Shown: piece by piece, positions 1 through 7,653 of the stretch
Numbering within the stretch: the stretch's first letter is position 1
How the letters are laid out: the number at the start of each line of letters is the position of its first letter
NCBI GenBank assembly: GCA_964516765.1
Contig: CAZEWZ010000009.1
Coordinates: 1-62,881 of the forward strand
DNA length: 62,881 nucleotides
Direction of reading: 5' to 3'
DNA from: CAZEWZ01 sp964516765
Lineage (GTDB): Bacteria; Bacteroidota; Bacteroidia; Flavobacteriales; UBA7430
Made by a program: the position numbers and the translations under genes
Notes under the pieces: generated by a model
Databases searched by the model: none
Told to the model about the DNA's origin: nothing
What the model saw: the letters and a program-made list of their open reading frames with translations, nothing else

Positions 1-239
1 CTATTGAAATGCCAACCGGATATTCCCAACTGAACTCTGTAAGCTCATATTATGGAAATATTTTTGATTTCTTCCCCAGTATAAACTTCTCTCTCTATAC
101 TGAAGAAAATGTCTAAATAGTTTATGATGGTTCTGGAAACATTATTTAGACGAAAAACATAAATGTTGCTCCTGAAAACTATTCTGATATTTTTATTTGT
201 ACACTCAATATTTTGCTAGATGAATTTAAAAAATGTTGA
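1..239 (+). pseudogene. decayed 3' end of an unidentified gene
   Basis: From position 3 one plus-strand frame reads like protein across two internal stops: TAA at 114-116 and TAG at 147-149, ending at TGA 237-239. The first 37 codons and the two following segments all have ordinary amino-acid composition in the same phase. This looks like the tail of a gene that has gained nonsense codons. No family was recognised. It could be chance in AT-rich DNA; the left end lies outside the window. Confidence 0.3.
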
Positions 240-274
240 AGCTTAAATTTTCATTTATAGTATTGTGTAAATTG

Positions 275-304
275 TTGTTTTAAATATTTTTTTATTTATA
301 TTTG
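275..304 (+). promoter_or_regulatory. Bacteroidota-type promoter for the HxlR gene
   Basis: TTG at 275-277 is followed by exactly 19 bases and then TATATTTG at 297-304, matching the Bacteroidota sigma-ABfr consensus (TTTG-N19-TAnnTTTG). Transcription should start near 310, leaving a leader of about 70 bases before the ATG at 381. Confidence 0.55.
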
Positions 305-380
305 ATATATAACTAATTGGTTTTTAAATGAGTGCGAAAAGTAAAGCTATTTTACACCATACAGTTTAAATAAATATTAG

Positions 381-734
381 ATGAAAAATAGTTTTAGATC
401 AGAGTGTCCCATTTCTTGTTCATTAGATGTTATTGGGGACAAATGGTCAATGGTAATTATTAGAGACTTACTTCGGGGTAAGAAAACTTTTAAGGAGTTG
501 ATTGCATCATCTGAAAAAATGTCTAGTAGTATTCTTTCCCAAAGGCTCAAGTCTTTGGCTTATTTTGGCCTTATAGTTCGTACTGATTTAACTACTAATA
601 AAAAGACAAAACATTATAAGCTCACTAATAGTGGCGGAAGTTTAGAGCCCATGTTGGATTACTTGACATCTTGGGGGAGCAAACACTTAAGTTCCTTCAC
701 ACCTATTTCTCCTTTTGATAAGGACCCTAAATAA
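381..734 (+). CDS. HxlR-family winged-helix transcriptional regulator
   Basis: A 117-residue protein of normal length for HxlR/MarR-like regulators. The N-terminal CPISCSLDVIGDKW is the family hallmark: a cysteine before the helix and a conserved G-D/G-K/R-W. It continues with IIRDLLRGKKTFKEL, the recognition-helix segment SSSILSQRLKSL and a wing near ...LTNSG. HxlR proteins bind DNA as dimers and often respond to thiol-reactive or aromatic compounds through the N-terminal Cys; Cys9 and Cys13 are both present here. It stands alone with its own promoter, so its target is unknown. In this family the target is often a divergent neighbour, but upstream there is only a decayed gene. Confidence 0.9.
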   Translation: MKNSFRSECPISCSLDVIGDKWSMVIIRDLLRGKKTFKELIASSEKMSSSILSQRLKSLAYFGLIVRTDLTTNKKTKHYKLTNSGGSLEPMLDYLTSWGSKHLSSFTPISPFDKDPK

Positions 735-865
735 TTCATAGATTACACATATTAGGAATAATTTCTAAAGAATAATTTTTTAATAAACTGTCTTTTGTAT
801 TTTAGACTCATATTTAATTTATAATGATATAGTTGAAAGTATTAAATATTTATACAAATTAAATT

Positions 866-939
866 GGGGGTATAGCTCAGCTGGCTAGAGTGCTTGCATG
901 GCATGCAAGAGGTCGTCGGTTCGACTCCGACTATCTCCA
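866..939 (+). tRNA. tRNA-Ala (anticodon GGC)
   Basis: A full cloverleaf of 74 bases. The acceptor stem GGGGGTA pairs with TATCTCC, the D-arm is GCTC/GAGT, the anticodon stem CTTGC/GCAAG closes the loop ATGGCAT (anticodon GGC), and the T-arm GTCGG/CCGAC holds the TTCGACT loop. The discriminator is A at 939. CCA is not encoded, so it must be added after transcription. Confidence 0.95.
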
Positions 940-1088
940 CTAAAGAGGATATCTCTAAATTCGAAGAGAAACCCTTACCTATTTTATGCGTTAACTCATT
1001 GTTAATCTTTAGAATGTATCGAAGTACGATGTTTATGCGAGGGTTCGACAATTCTTGTCTGAGATACTAACAAGAAGCTAATTATTTA

Positions 1089-1300
1089 TTATCTTCTTAG
1101 TTGTTCTTCAACGATAGACTTGATGTCTTCTAAAAAGTTTGAACCACTACCACCAAAGGTCACACTAAATTCAGGTAAAGTTCTTCACTAATCAATGTCT
1201 CAACTTCTCTAAGTCTCTTTAAAAATGTTTCGACTTCCCGCCTCTCTGCTCCACAAAAAAAATACCATAAGTAGTTTTATGTTTTTGTACAACACATAAA
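1089..1300 (-). pseudogene. frameshifted remnant of an unidentified gene
   Basis: On the minus strand from about 1300 down to 1089, three overlapping frames join into one protein-like text. It starts CVVQKHKTTYGIFFVEQRGG, shifts frame near 1227 into FLKRLREVETLISEEL, and shifts again near 1162 into FSVTFGGSGSNFLEDIKSIV, ending EEQLRR-TAA at 1089. Each piece has normal amino-acid usage and they follow on without gaps, so this is probably the C-terminal third of a gene with two frameshifts. No family was recognised. An inverted repeat (TTCTTGT, 11 bases, ACAAGAA; 1052-1076) lies just past its stop. The rest of 940-1476 shows nothing else. Confidence 0.45.
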
Positions 1301-1471
1301 TAATCTTGTTTATTTTAGAGGGTTAGTTTTATTACTACTTTATATAATCGTTATAGAAATTCTTGGGGATTAATATTTAAGGCCATTTTCTGTTATCAAG
1401 ATTATATATACCAATATAAATGCTAATTAATTACAAATAAATTAGGCTACTTATATTGTGACCAAACTTTG

Positions 1472-1479
1472 TATATTTG
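1472..1479 (+). promoter_or_regulatory. -7 element upstream of the collagen-like gene
   Basis: TATATTTG is a perfect match to TAnnTTTG and lies 18 bases before the ATG at 1498. No clear TTG sits 18-20 bases upstream, so only the -7 half is supported. Confidence 0.4.
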
Positions 1480-1497
1480 ATTTTTAAACCCCCGTCT

Positions 1498-3606
1498 ATG
1501 AAACTTCTTCGACTAATATTTCTATTTCTACCCTTTGGTATTCTTGCTCAAATTCCTCAGGGATTATCTTTTCAATCAATTGTAACAGATAGCCAAGGTC
1601 ACAAGGTTGCAAATCAGCAGATTGGTGTTAAGACATCAATGATTAAAGGTGATATTTCAAGCTTTCCAGTTTGGATTGAACGCCATTCTGTTTATTCTAA
1701 TAGTCAGGCTGTATTTAATCTTGAAATAGGACTAGGAGAAAGGATAGGAGGTTCTGTTCAAAGGCAAAAAGATATTCAATGGGGTACAGACACATATTAT
1801 TTAAAAGTAGAATTAGATTTTGAACTAAATGGCTCTTATGTAGATTTTGGTACTCAAGAAGTTATGAGTGTTTCCTATGCAGTTTATATCGATGATCCCG
1901 GAGCTATTGGTACTCAAGGGCCTCAAGGCGTTCAGGGAAAACAAGGAATGCAGGGCCCTCAGGGAGAATCTGGTATTCAAGGGATTCAAGGAGAAAAAGG
2001 AATTCAAGGGTCAGGTGGAGAACAAGGAGTTCAAGGTCGCCAAGGTAAGCTAGGTATGCAAGGTGAATCTGGTGAGAAAGGTCTCGAGGGAAATCGAGGA
2101 GTTCAAGGTCTTCAGGGTGAGCAGGGTATCAAAGGAGAGACCGGGAGTCAAGGCCCAAATGGTGAACAAGGTGTTAAAGGTCCAAGAGGAAAGATAGGAG
2201 AGAAAGGTGAAAAAGGAGAGCTTGGCCCTCAAGGTTCTCAAGGTATTCAAGGAGTCCAAGGGCCCCAAGGTGAAAAAGGACAAAGAGGCGACCAAGGATT
2301 AAAGGGAGAACAGGGATCAGATGGAAAGAAAGGAGATGAAGGTGAAAGCGGTCCAAAAGGTGAAAGTGGCCCTCAAGGAATAAAAGGTGAACAAGGTGAA
2401 AAGGGTATCCAAGGTGTTCTGGGGAATCAAGGGCCTAAAGGAGAACAAGGTACAATTGCACCAAACATTGAGATGATGTTAAATTCTTTAGAAGGAAAAA
2501 TCGCTTATATGGATAGCTTAACAAATTTACTAGAAATGAAATTTGCCTTGATGAATACTCCTATTCAAGAGACTTTAGATAATGGAATGTCAATTGCTGA
2601 CTTACTTGACTTAGGTTTTAAAGAAGGAGATTTTATCGGTAAAGAATACCAAGGCGGGAAAATATTTTATATCAATAGTTCTCCCTTGTATGGACTAATT
2701 TCTGCAAACCAGGAAAGTAATCCACTCCAATGGGGATGTGAGGATAACGATATTGAATTCGCTCAAGCTAATCAAGTAGGAGCTGGAAGCCTAAATACAT
2801 ATTCTATTTTAACGAATTGTGGTGATAACGGAACTGCTGCAGAATATGCTGCCGACTTCCAATATAAGAATTTTGACGATTGGTATCTTCCTTCTATTGA
2901 GGAATTAAGTCTCATGGTTCATTCGATTGGAATAGGTTCAGCGAATGGAAATCTGGCTTCTTTTTCTATTTCAAGTGATTATTGGTCTTCCACCCAAGGA
3001 GAACGAGCACTAGAAAATGCACTAATGGTATCGGCGTTGAATGGTAATGTTTCAGAAAGCCCGAAAACTCATAGAGCGATTGTGAAACCCATCCGATCTT
3101 TTGGAGATTGGACTAAAGGCTGTATAGACATGAAAGCATGTAATTATAATTCTCAAAGCAACATGGCAGAGAATTCGTGCGAATATTCGGATCGAGGTTT
3201 TGATTGTAAAGGAAACATCACCGAGCCATATATTGGAATGAATGCCTTCGGAGGAATAATCTACCACGTCGATGAATCAGGTTTACATGGATTAGTTACA
3301 ACTACCAAGGATATCGGATATGATTTATGGCCATCTGCCAAGACTTTATGTGACTCTTATGAAAGCAATGATACTGATGAATGGTCGCTTCCGAGTATCG
3401 GTGAATTATTAAAAATGTATAATTCAATTGGTCACGGGAGCAAAAATGGAAACAAAGGGGAATTTACTAATAATAATTATTGGTCTTCTGATTACTCTAT
3501 TACAGGACAATGTAACCAATTTGTTGATTTTTCTCAAAATGGAGGTATAATAGAATGTGATACAGATAATCTAAACTTTTATGTTCGGCCAATTAGATCT
3601 TTTTAG
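1498..3606 (+). CDS. secreted collagen-like protein with duplicated DUF1566-like domains
   Basis: A 702-residue protein with a signal peptide (MKLLRLIFLFLPFGILAQ); the ATG at 1498 is preferred over an in-frame start at 1477 because it puts the signal peptide at the N-terminus. Residues about 20-134 form the domain seen at the start of many secreted Bacteroidota proteins (QGLSFQSIVTDSQGHKVANQ... ending SVSYAVY). Then come 62 uninterrupted G-X-Y triplets (nt 1900-2457), half with Gln in the Y position and the rest rich in Lys and Glu, which should form a collagen triple helix. A short coiled-coil segment (LNSLEGKIAYMDSLTNLLEM) could trimerise it. Two DUF1566/Lcl_C-like modules follow, each with GG-I-(F/Y) near its start, LPSI(E/G)EL and YWSS, separated by a Cys-rich CIDMKACNYNSQ... 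repeat. No T9SS tail was found. Likely a surface or extracellular fibre; the ligand is unknown. Confidence 0.88.
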   Translation: MKLLRLIFLFLPFGILAQIPQGLSFQSIVTDSQGHKVANQQIGVKTSMIKGDISSFPVWIERHSVYSNSQAVFNLEIGLGERIGGSVQRQKDIQWGTDTYYLKVELDFELNGSYVDFGTQEVMSVSYAVYIDDPGAIGTQGPQGVQGKQGMQGPQGESGIQGIQGEKGIQGSGGEQGVQGRQGKLGMQGESGEKGLEGNRGVQGLQGEQGIKGETGSQGPNGEQGVKGPRGKIGEKGEKGELGPQGSQGIQGVQGPQGEKGQRGDQGLKGEQGSDGKKGDEGESGPKGESGPQGIKGEQGEKGIQGVLGNQGPKGEQGTIAPNIEMMLNSLEGKIAYMDSLTNLLEMKFALMNTPIQETLDNGMSIADLLDLGFKEGDFIGKEYQGGKIFYINSSPLYGLISANQESNPLQWGCEDNDIEFAQANQVGAGSLNTYSILTNCGDNGTAAEYAADFQYKNFDDWYLPSIEELSLMVHSIGIGSANGNLASFSISSDYWSSTQGERALENALMVSALNGNVSESPKTHRAIVKPIRSFGDWTKGCIDMKACNYNSQSNMAENSCEYSDRGFDCKGNITEPYIGMNAFGGIIYHVDESGLHGLVTTTKDIGYDLWPSAKTLCDSYESNDTDEWSLPSIGELLKMYNSIGHGSKNGNKGEFTNNNYWSSDYSITGQCNQFVDFSQNGGIIECDTDNLNFYVRPIRSF

Positions 3607-3627
3607 AAATTAGAATACAGATAAATA

Positions 3628-3735
3628 ATGGACATATCATTTGAATTGAATGGATGGTTTGGATTATTAAAATTAGGAATTATTTTTTTAGTCCCTTTTT
3701 TTATTGGCCTTTTCATCGGTAGAAAATTAAAATAA
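3628..3735 (+). CDS. 35-residue single-span membrane peptide
   Basis: An ATG 21 bases after the collagen-gene stop opens a 35-codon frame: a short N-terminus (MDISFELNGWFG), a hydrophobic span of about 18 residues (LGIIFLVPFFIGLFIG) and a basic end RKLK. This has the shape of a genuine small membrane protein with a positive cytoplasmic tail. Its closeness to the collagen-like gene suggests co-transcription. The family is unknown, and the length is short enough that chance cannot be excluded. Confidence 0.45.
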   Translation: MDISFELNGWFGLLKLGIIFLVPFFIGLFIGRKLK

Positions 3736-3932
3736 GTATTAAGTTTATATATACTGTATGCTAATATATCTAAAGCTAAGTATATGATTATCAAAACATA
3801 ATATTTTGGGTTATTCACAATTTAATCTTAATATCTATTTAAATATTTTTAAATTTCTCAATAAATTTTGGTTACTATTGCATAGTAAATTATGTTAATC
3901 ATTCGGGGGGATGAAATAATGCAATTTAAATT

Positions 3933-3960
3933 AAAGCCATTCGAAAGAATGGCTTTTTTT
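3933..3960. terminator. bidirectional intrinsic terminator
   Basis: A perfect 10-bp stem AAAGCCATTC/GAATGGCTTT around a GAAA tetraloop, followed by TTTT on the plus strand. It sits between the plus-strand collagen/peptide unit and the convergent GNAT gene and could serve both. The stretch 3736-3932 before it shows no gene. Confidence 0.75.
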
Positions 3961-3992
3961 ATTAAGCAAACTTTTGATAATGGATGAAGACG

Positions 3993-4481
3993 CTAGGAAA
4001 CAATTTTTTTAGAAGAAAATGAATGTACTTGTTTCTCGGTTAATTTTCCGTTTAACCAAGTAGAACTAATTTCTGCATCATATTTTTTGTAAAAGTTAAT
4101 GGCAGGTAAATTCCAGTCAAGTACCTGCCAAGACATTCCTTTGAATTTTTCGTCTATACAAATATTAATCATCTCTTCAAATAATAATGCTCCTATCCCA
4201 AAACCTCGGTATTTCTTTTTGACTACGAAATCTTCTAAGTATAAAAACTTACCTTTCCATGTGGAGTATCTGACGAAGTAAAAAGATAATCCTACCAATT
4301 CATGTTTTTTTTTAGCTACTATAAATTGAAATAAGGGTTGTACTCCAAATCCATCTTTTTCTAAATCTTTAAGATTAATTTCCACATCTTCCAGGGCATC
4401 CTCGTATTCCGCCAATTCTTTAATTAAATCCAAGACTTCTCCCAAATCTGATTTAATTCCTTTTCTAATAATTACTCTCAT
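3993..4481 (-). CDS. GNAT-family N-acetyltransferase, diamine-acetyltransferase-like
   Basis: A 162-residue single GNAT domain. The N-terminal IRKGIKSDLGEVLDLIKELAEYE and the central LYLEDFVVKKKYRGFGIGALLF (acetyl-CoA site, R-G-x-G-x-G/A type) match the spermidine/thialysine N-acetyltransferase (SSAT) branch. This is followed by a conserved W-x-V-LDWN-PAI-FY-KYDA segment typical of that branch. It would transfer acetyl from acetyl-CoA to an amine such as a polyamine or an amino-acid side chain; the substrate is inferred. It is a single gene, convergent with the collagen unit. Confidence 0.88.
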   Translation of the reverse strand: MRVIIRKGIKSDLGEVLDLIKELAEYEDALEDVEINLKDLEKDGFGVQPLFQFIVAKKKHELVGLSFYFVRYSTWKGKFLYLEDFVVKKKYRGFGIGALLFEEMINICIDEKFKGMSWQVLDWNLPAINFYKKYDAEISSTWLNGKLTEKQVHSFSSKKIVS

Positions 4482-4818
4482 ATAGTCTTATTTTAATTTC
4501 TTAAAATAGTTTACTGATTAATATGTTTTGAACGATATAATATCAATTAATTTTAACATAAGCGTAATTTACATTGAAATTTATTGTCTTATATGAAACA
4601 GATTTATATGTTTTTATAATCCCCTTTTTGCCCCTCTGTATACTAGTTAGCAACTAATTAATAGATCTATAGCTCCCATTTATTCTGATAGATATAGTTG
4701 GACATACGATGTCAGGGGAAGATTTTGGTGGCGAATCTTATAAGTTTTTATATTGGTGAAATGAATATTTATCTGAGTCAATATATAGATTTTCAAGAAG
4801 TGGTCGATGTTTTCTTGA

Positions 4819-5217
4819 TATGTTATTCCAGAGAATTTAGATTTTATAGTGATCTCTATTAAAGAGTTCGTAGTCATTGCGAAAGATTATTTAAGTGCAG
4901 TCTATCTCCCAGATTGGGATCATAACGTTATAGGAGAACTACATTATGATCCAGAATATCATATAAAGACTAGCCAATTTTCTACATTAAATTTATATGG
5001 CCGACATTTTCATCTCGAAGAAATTCCCCGCACATTAGCGCAGGTATGTAATATTATCTCTTATCTGAGATTAAATACCGCATAAGCTGATTTAGTATTT
5101 CAATATTTATTTAAACAACAGAATATTTTAATTGTTAAAAATTCTTCTGGGGCAAAATATTTATACGAATGCGTATTTAACGGAATAGGATATTTAGAGC
5201 GTGAAAAATGTCATTAA
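4819..5217 (+). pseudogene. interrupted gene remnant of unknown family
   Basis: One plus-strand frame runs from 4819 to TAA at 5215-5217 with a single internal TAA at 5083-5085. The 88 codons before and 43 codons after the stop both look like protein (for example DYLSAVYLPDWDHNVIG before and QQNILIVKNSSGAKYLYE after). A continuation upstream in other frames (4680-4860) is also protein-like but broken. This suggests a gene disabled by nonsense and frameshift changes; a GTG at 4849 could still start a 78-residue product. No family was recognised. The remainder of 4482-5327 holds no gene that I can support. Confidence 0.4.
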
Positions 5218-5327
5218 TAAAAACAGTTTGATGGATGTTTGATTTATTTGTCTGACAATCTTCAATATTAATAGTTATTTTAGAAAAAAAAGCCCGTCTT
5301 TAGCTGAGTGTTTTTTAAAATTTCATA

Positions 5328-7484
5328 TTATTCCGAGATGATAACTTTCAACACTTTTTCTACATTTTTTTGTTTTACTGAGACAAAATAAATACCTGCT
5401 TCTAGACCAAATAACATTTCGTTCAGCAAAAAATTATTTTCTCCTACTTTGGATTTCAGTACTTCATTACCAATTATAGCTCCAAAAATATTTGTCATTT
5501 TTACTTGAACATCCTCTGTATTTTCACTTTCAAATTTTATTGATGCAGAACCTCTAGAAGGATTTGGGTATACATTTATTTCATAGATTTCGTTCTCTTC
5601 AATAGAAAGTTGACTAGACTCAGTTATTATAAAATTATCTAAATACATCCAATTTCCTTCTTGCCCTGCAAATTCAATTTTTAATGAAACACTGCTTTCT
5701 CCTACAAAGCTATTAAGGCTGACATTAAATGTTTCCCAATGACTGTCATTTGGAACAAAGTCAAAGAAGCTATTTCCACCTCCATTAGTAATCAATTGCT
5801 CTGTATCTTTGTCAAATCTTTTTGTCCATGTTCTTCCGCAATCATCACTTACATAAATAATTAAATTATCTAAAGAATTTCCATTCTTTTTAGCGTAAGC
5901 TAGATCAAAGTATAGTCGCACAGGCGGATTTGAATTGCTAAGATCAACACTAGGTGTAATCACGACATGTTTTTCTGCTTCTTGAGTGAATTCTGAACTT
6001 CTGATACGAAAAGATGCATTATTTTGGCCATTGTCAATAGCAGTAAAACTAGAGCTAGAAGCAGCCGTATTTCTTTGCCAAGAGGGATCAACTGTTTCAT
6101 ATATAAGCCAGTTCAAATTTGGATTATTTTCGAAAACAGGAAAACTACTCACTTCGAAATTTTGAAAATAAGGTGCAGGCGTATTTATATTGTCATCTGA
6201 TACAGAAATGAAGGACTCTTTAGTTAAAGCACTTTCTCCGAAATCATTAATAGCATTTAAGCTAACAGAATATATACCCGGATTTTGATAGCTGACGGTT
6301 GGGTTTTGATCTGAGGAACTAGAAGGTGACCCACCCAAAAAGGTCCATTCATAACTAACACTTTCATCGATAAGTGTATTGTAAACCTCCGATTCAAAAT
6401 TGAAACCATCGCCTACACAACCAAATGTGAAATTAGAACTAAATTCTGTGATTGGAGCGCAGACATCAGACATATAATTGTCATTTGTTCCTGTAGCAAT
6501 TAAGTTTTCGTCTGTAGTTAAATTATTTCTGAACTGATTAATTGCGCTCCGCATTCGAGTTCCTTGATTAATAGAAAACATGTTCATACAGTTGTCATCA
6601 ACATAATCCATGTAATTCATAAACATTTCACCATTAGTTCCGAGACCACAATAATCACTACCCACATGCCATGGGTAGTTGTTTGTACAAACATTGTAAT
6701 TTGGTTCAAGCGATATAGGTGTATCACTTACATAATCACTTCCACAATCACTATCTCCCCATATATGTACTAAATTTAGCCAGTGACCAGCTTCATGAGT
6801 AAGCGTTCTTCCGACAGAACTAGAAGCGGTTCCAATAGAACCACAATAATCATGACGAATAACCACACCATCGGTATCTGCATCAGTCCATAGCTGGTCT
6901 GGGAACTGAGCAAACCCAAGTACAATATTTCCAGGCTCTCCACTAAAGTTTTCTATAGTTCTTACCACCCAAATATTTAGATAATGCTCCGGGTCCCATT
7001 GAATCAGTTCTTTGACATTATTTCGGGCATTCACTGTGAGAGAAGAAAAAGTTCGAGTGACTCCTTGGCTACAATTACCTTGGGGATCAATTTGAGCAAG
7101 TCTAAATTCTATTTGTGCATCTCCACCCAGAGAAGCAAAATATTCAGGTGTATTCGTTGTGTCTGGGTTAAGTCGAGCAAAATCTTCATTTAATACTCGC
7201 ATTTGATCTTCAACTTGTTCTAAAGAAATATTTTCAGTTCCACCTTGGTGGATTATATGAAAAACAACAGGCACCACATAATGATTGGTGTTTTTAATTC
7301 CCCTTGCGGTATTTTCTAGTTGAAGTTTATTAAAGTTTTTCAATCTTTTTTCAAGTAATTCCGCAGCTTGAGGATTGTCTTTATTTAGATCGTGACGATG
7401 TTCCATGGATCCACACCAATTTTGTGCATTTAGACTATTCATGAAAAGAATGAATAATAGAGCTAAAACAGAATATTTTTTCAT
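5328..7484 (-). CDS. secreted M43-family zinc metalloprotease with T9SS sorting domain
   Basis: 718 residues from the ATG at 7484, chosen because it begins a good signal peptide (MKKYSVLALLFILFMNSLNAQ) and because a promoter lies just upstream. The catalytic domain (about 30-330) has HEAGHWLNLVH at about 230-240 and a downstream FMNYMDY Met-turn, the signature of M43 (cytophagalysin/pappalysin) metalloproteases. A PKD-like domain follows (YEWTFLGGSPSSSS...GIYSVSLNA), then a MAM/choice-of-anchor-J-like beta-sandwich (about 430-630). The protein ends in a type A T9SS tail (YPNPSRGSASIKFES ... GIYFVSV). It should be exported through T9SS to the surface or medium and degrade proteins. Stand-alone gene. 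Confidence 0.93.
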   Translation of the reverse strand: MKKYSVLALLFILFMNSLNAQNWCGSMEHRHDLNKDNPQAAELLEKRLKNFNKLQLENTARGIKNTNHYVVPVVFHIIHQGGTENISLEQVEDQMRVLNEDFARLNPDTTNTPEYFASLGGDAQIEFRLAQIDPQGNCSQGVTRTFSSLTVNARNNVKELIQWDPEHYLNIWVVRTIENFSGEPGNIVLGFAQFPDQLWTDADTDGVVIRHDYCGSIGTASSSVGRTLTHEAGHWLNLVHIWGDSDCGSDYVSDTPISLEPNYNVCTNNYPWHVGSDYCGLGTNGEMFMNYMDYVDDNCMNMFSINQGTRMRSAINQFRNNLTTDENLIATGTNDNYMSDVCAPITEFSSNFTFGCVGDGFNFESEVYNTLIDESVSYEWTFLGGSPSSSSDQNPTVSYQNPGIYSVSLNAINDFGESALTKESFISVSDDNINTPAPYFQNFEVSSFPVFENNPNLNWLIYETVDPSWQRNTAASSSSFTAIDNGQNNASFRIRSSEFTQEAEKHVVITPSVDLSNSNPPVRLYFDLAYAKKNGNSLDNLIIYVSDDCGRTWTKRFDKDTEQLITNGGGNSFFDFVPNDSHWETFNVSLNSFVGESSVSLKIEFAGQEGNWMYLDNFIITESSQLSIEENEIYEINVYPNPSRGSASIKFESENTEDVQVKMTNIFGAIIGNEVLKSKVGENNFLLNEMLFGLEAGIYFVSVKQKNVEKVLKVIISE

Positions 7485-7555
7485 AATAAATTTAAATAAC
7501 GGATTTATGATTACGTTTTTCGTTAGCAATTATAATAAATAGATTTTTAATCTAT

Positions 7556-7586
7556 CAAAGATAGACATAATAACTAATTCATAACA
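7556..7586 (-). promoter_or_regulatory. promoter of the M43 protease gene
   Basis: On the minus strand TTG (7586-7584) is followed by 20 bases and TATCTTTG (7563-7556), close to the Bacteroidota consensus. Transcription should start near 7550, giving a leader of about 65 bases. Confidence 0.5.
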
Positions 7587-7640
7587 ATTCACATGATTTG
7601 AGTTATTTTTTTTCTAGGCTTTACTATTTTTAAATTTGTT

Positions 7641-7648
7641 TACATTTA
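7641..7648 (+). promoter_or_regulatory. -7-like element immediately upstream of rnr
   Basis: TACATTTA (seven of eight matches to TAnnTTTG) ends five bases before the rnr ATG. If used, the mRNA would start at or next to the start codon. No TTG is found at the expected distance. Confidence 0.3.
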
Positions 7649-7653
7649 CGACA

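Noticed and set aside
1041..1050. GGGTTCGACA near the tRNA-Ala as a partial copy of the T-arm (possible attR)
   Set aside because: Only about eight bases agree, with no matching acceptor-stem half, so an attachment site is not supported.
842..1051. Minus-strand 69-codon frame across tRNA-Ala
   Set aside because: It is the reverse strand of a perfect tRNA cloverleaf; the text VGVEPTTSCMPCKHSSQLSY is a well-known artefact of translating tRNA genes.
1825..2356. Several antisense frames of 60-81 codons inside the collagen-like gene
   Set aside because: They mirror the biased GGN codons of the sense strand and have no promoter or start context.
1900..2457. Regular short repeats that could look like a CRISPR or satellite array
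   Set aside because: The nine-base periodicity comes from G-X-Y codons; copies vary freely and the frame is intact.
3780..3960. Small RNA ending at the 3933-3960 hairpin
   Set aside because: No promoter with proper -33/-7 boxes was found upstream, so a plain shared terminator is simpler.
4680..4877. Minus-strand 65-codon frame
   Set aside because: AT-driven composition (Ile, Asn, Thr, Lys), no homologue recognised, and it lies opposite the decayed plus-strand gene.
5282..5320. A-run, GCCCGTC and T-run after the M43 protease as a terminator
   Set aside because: The two arms do not pair beyond three bases.
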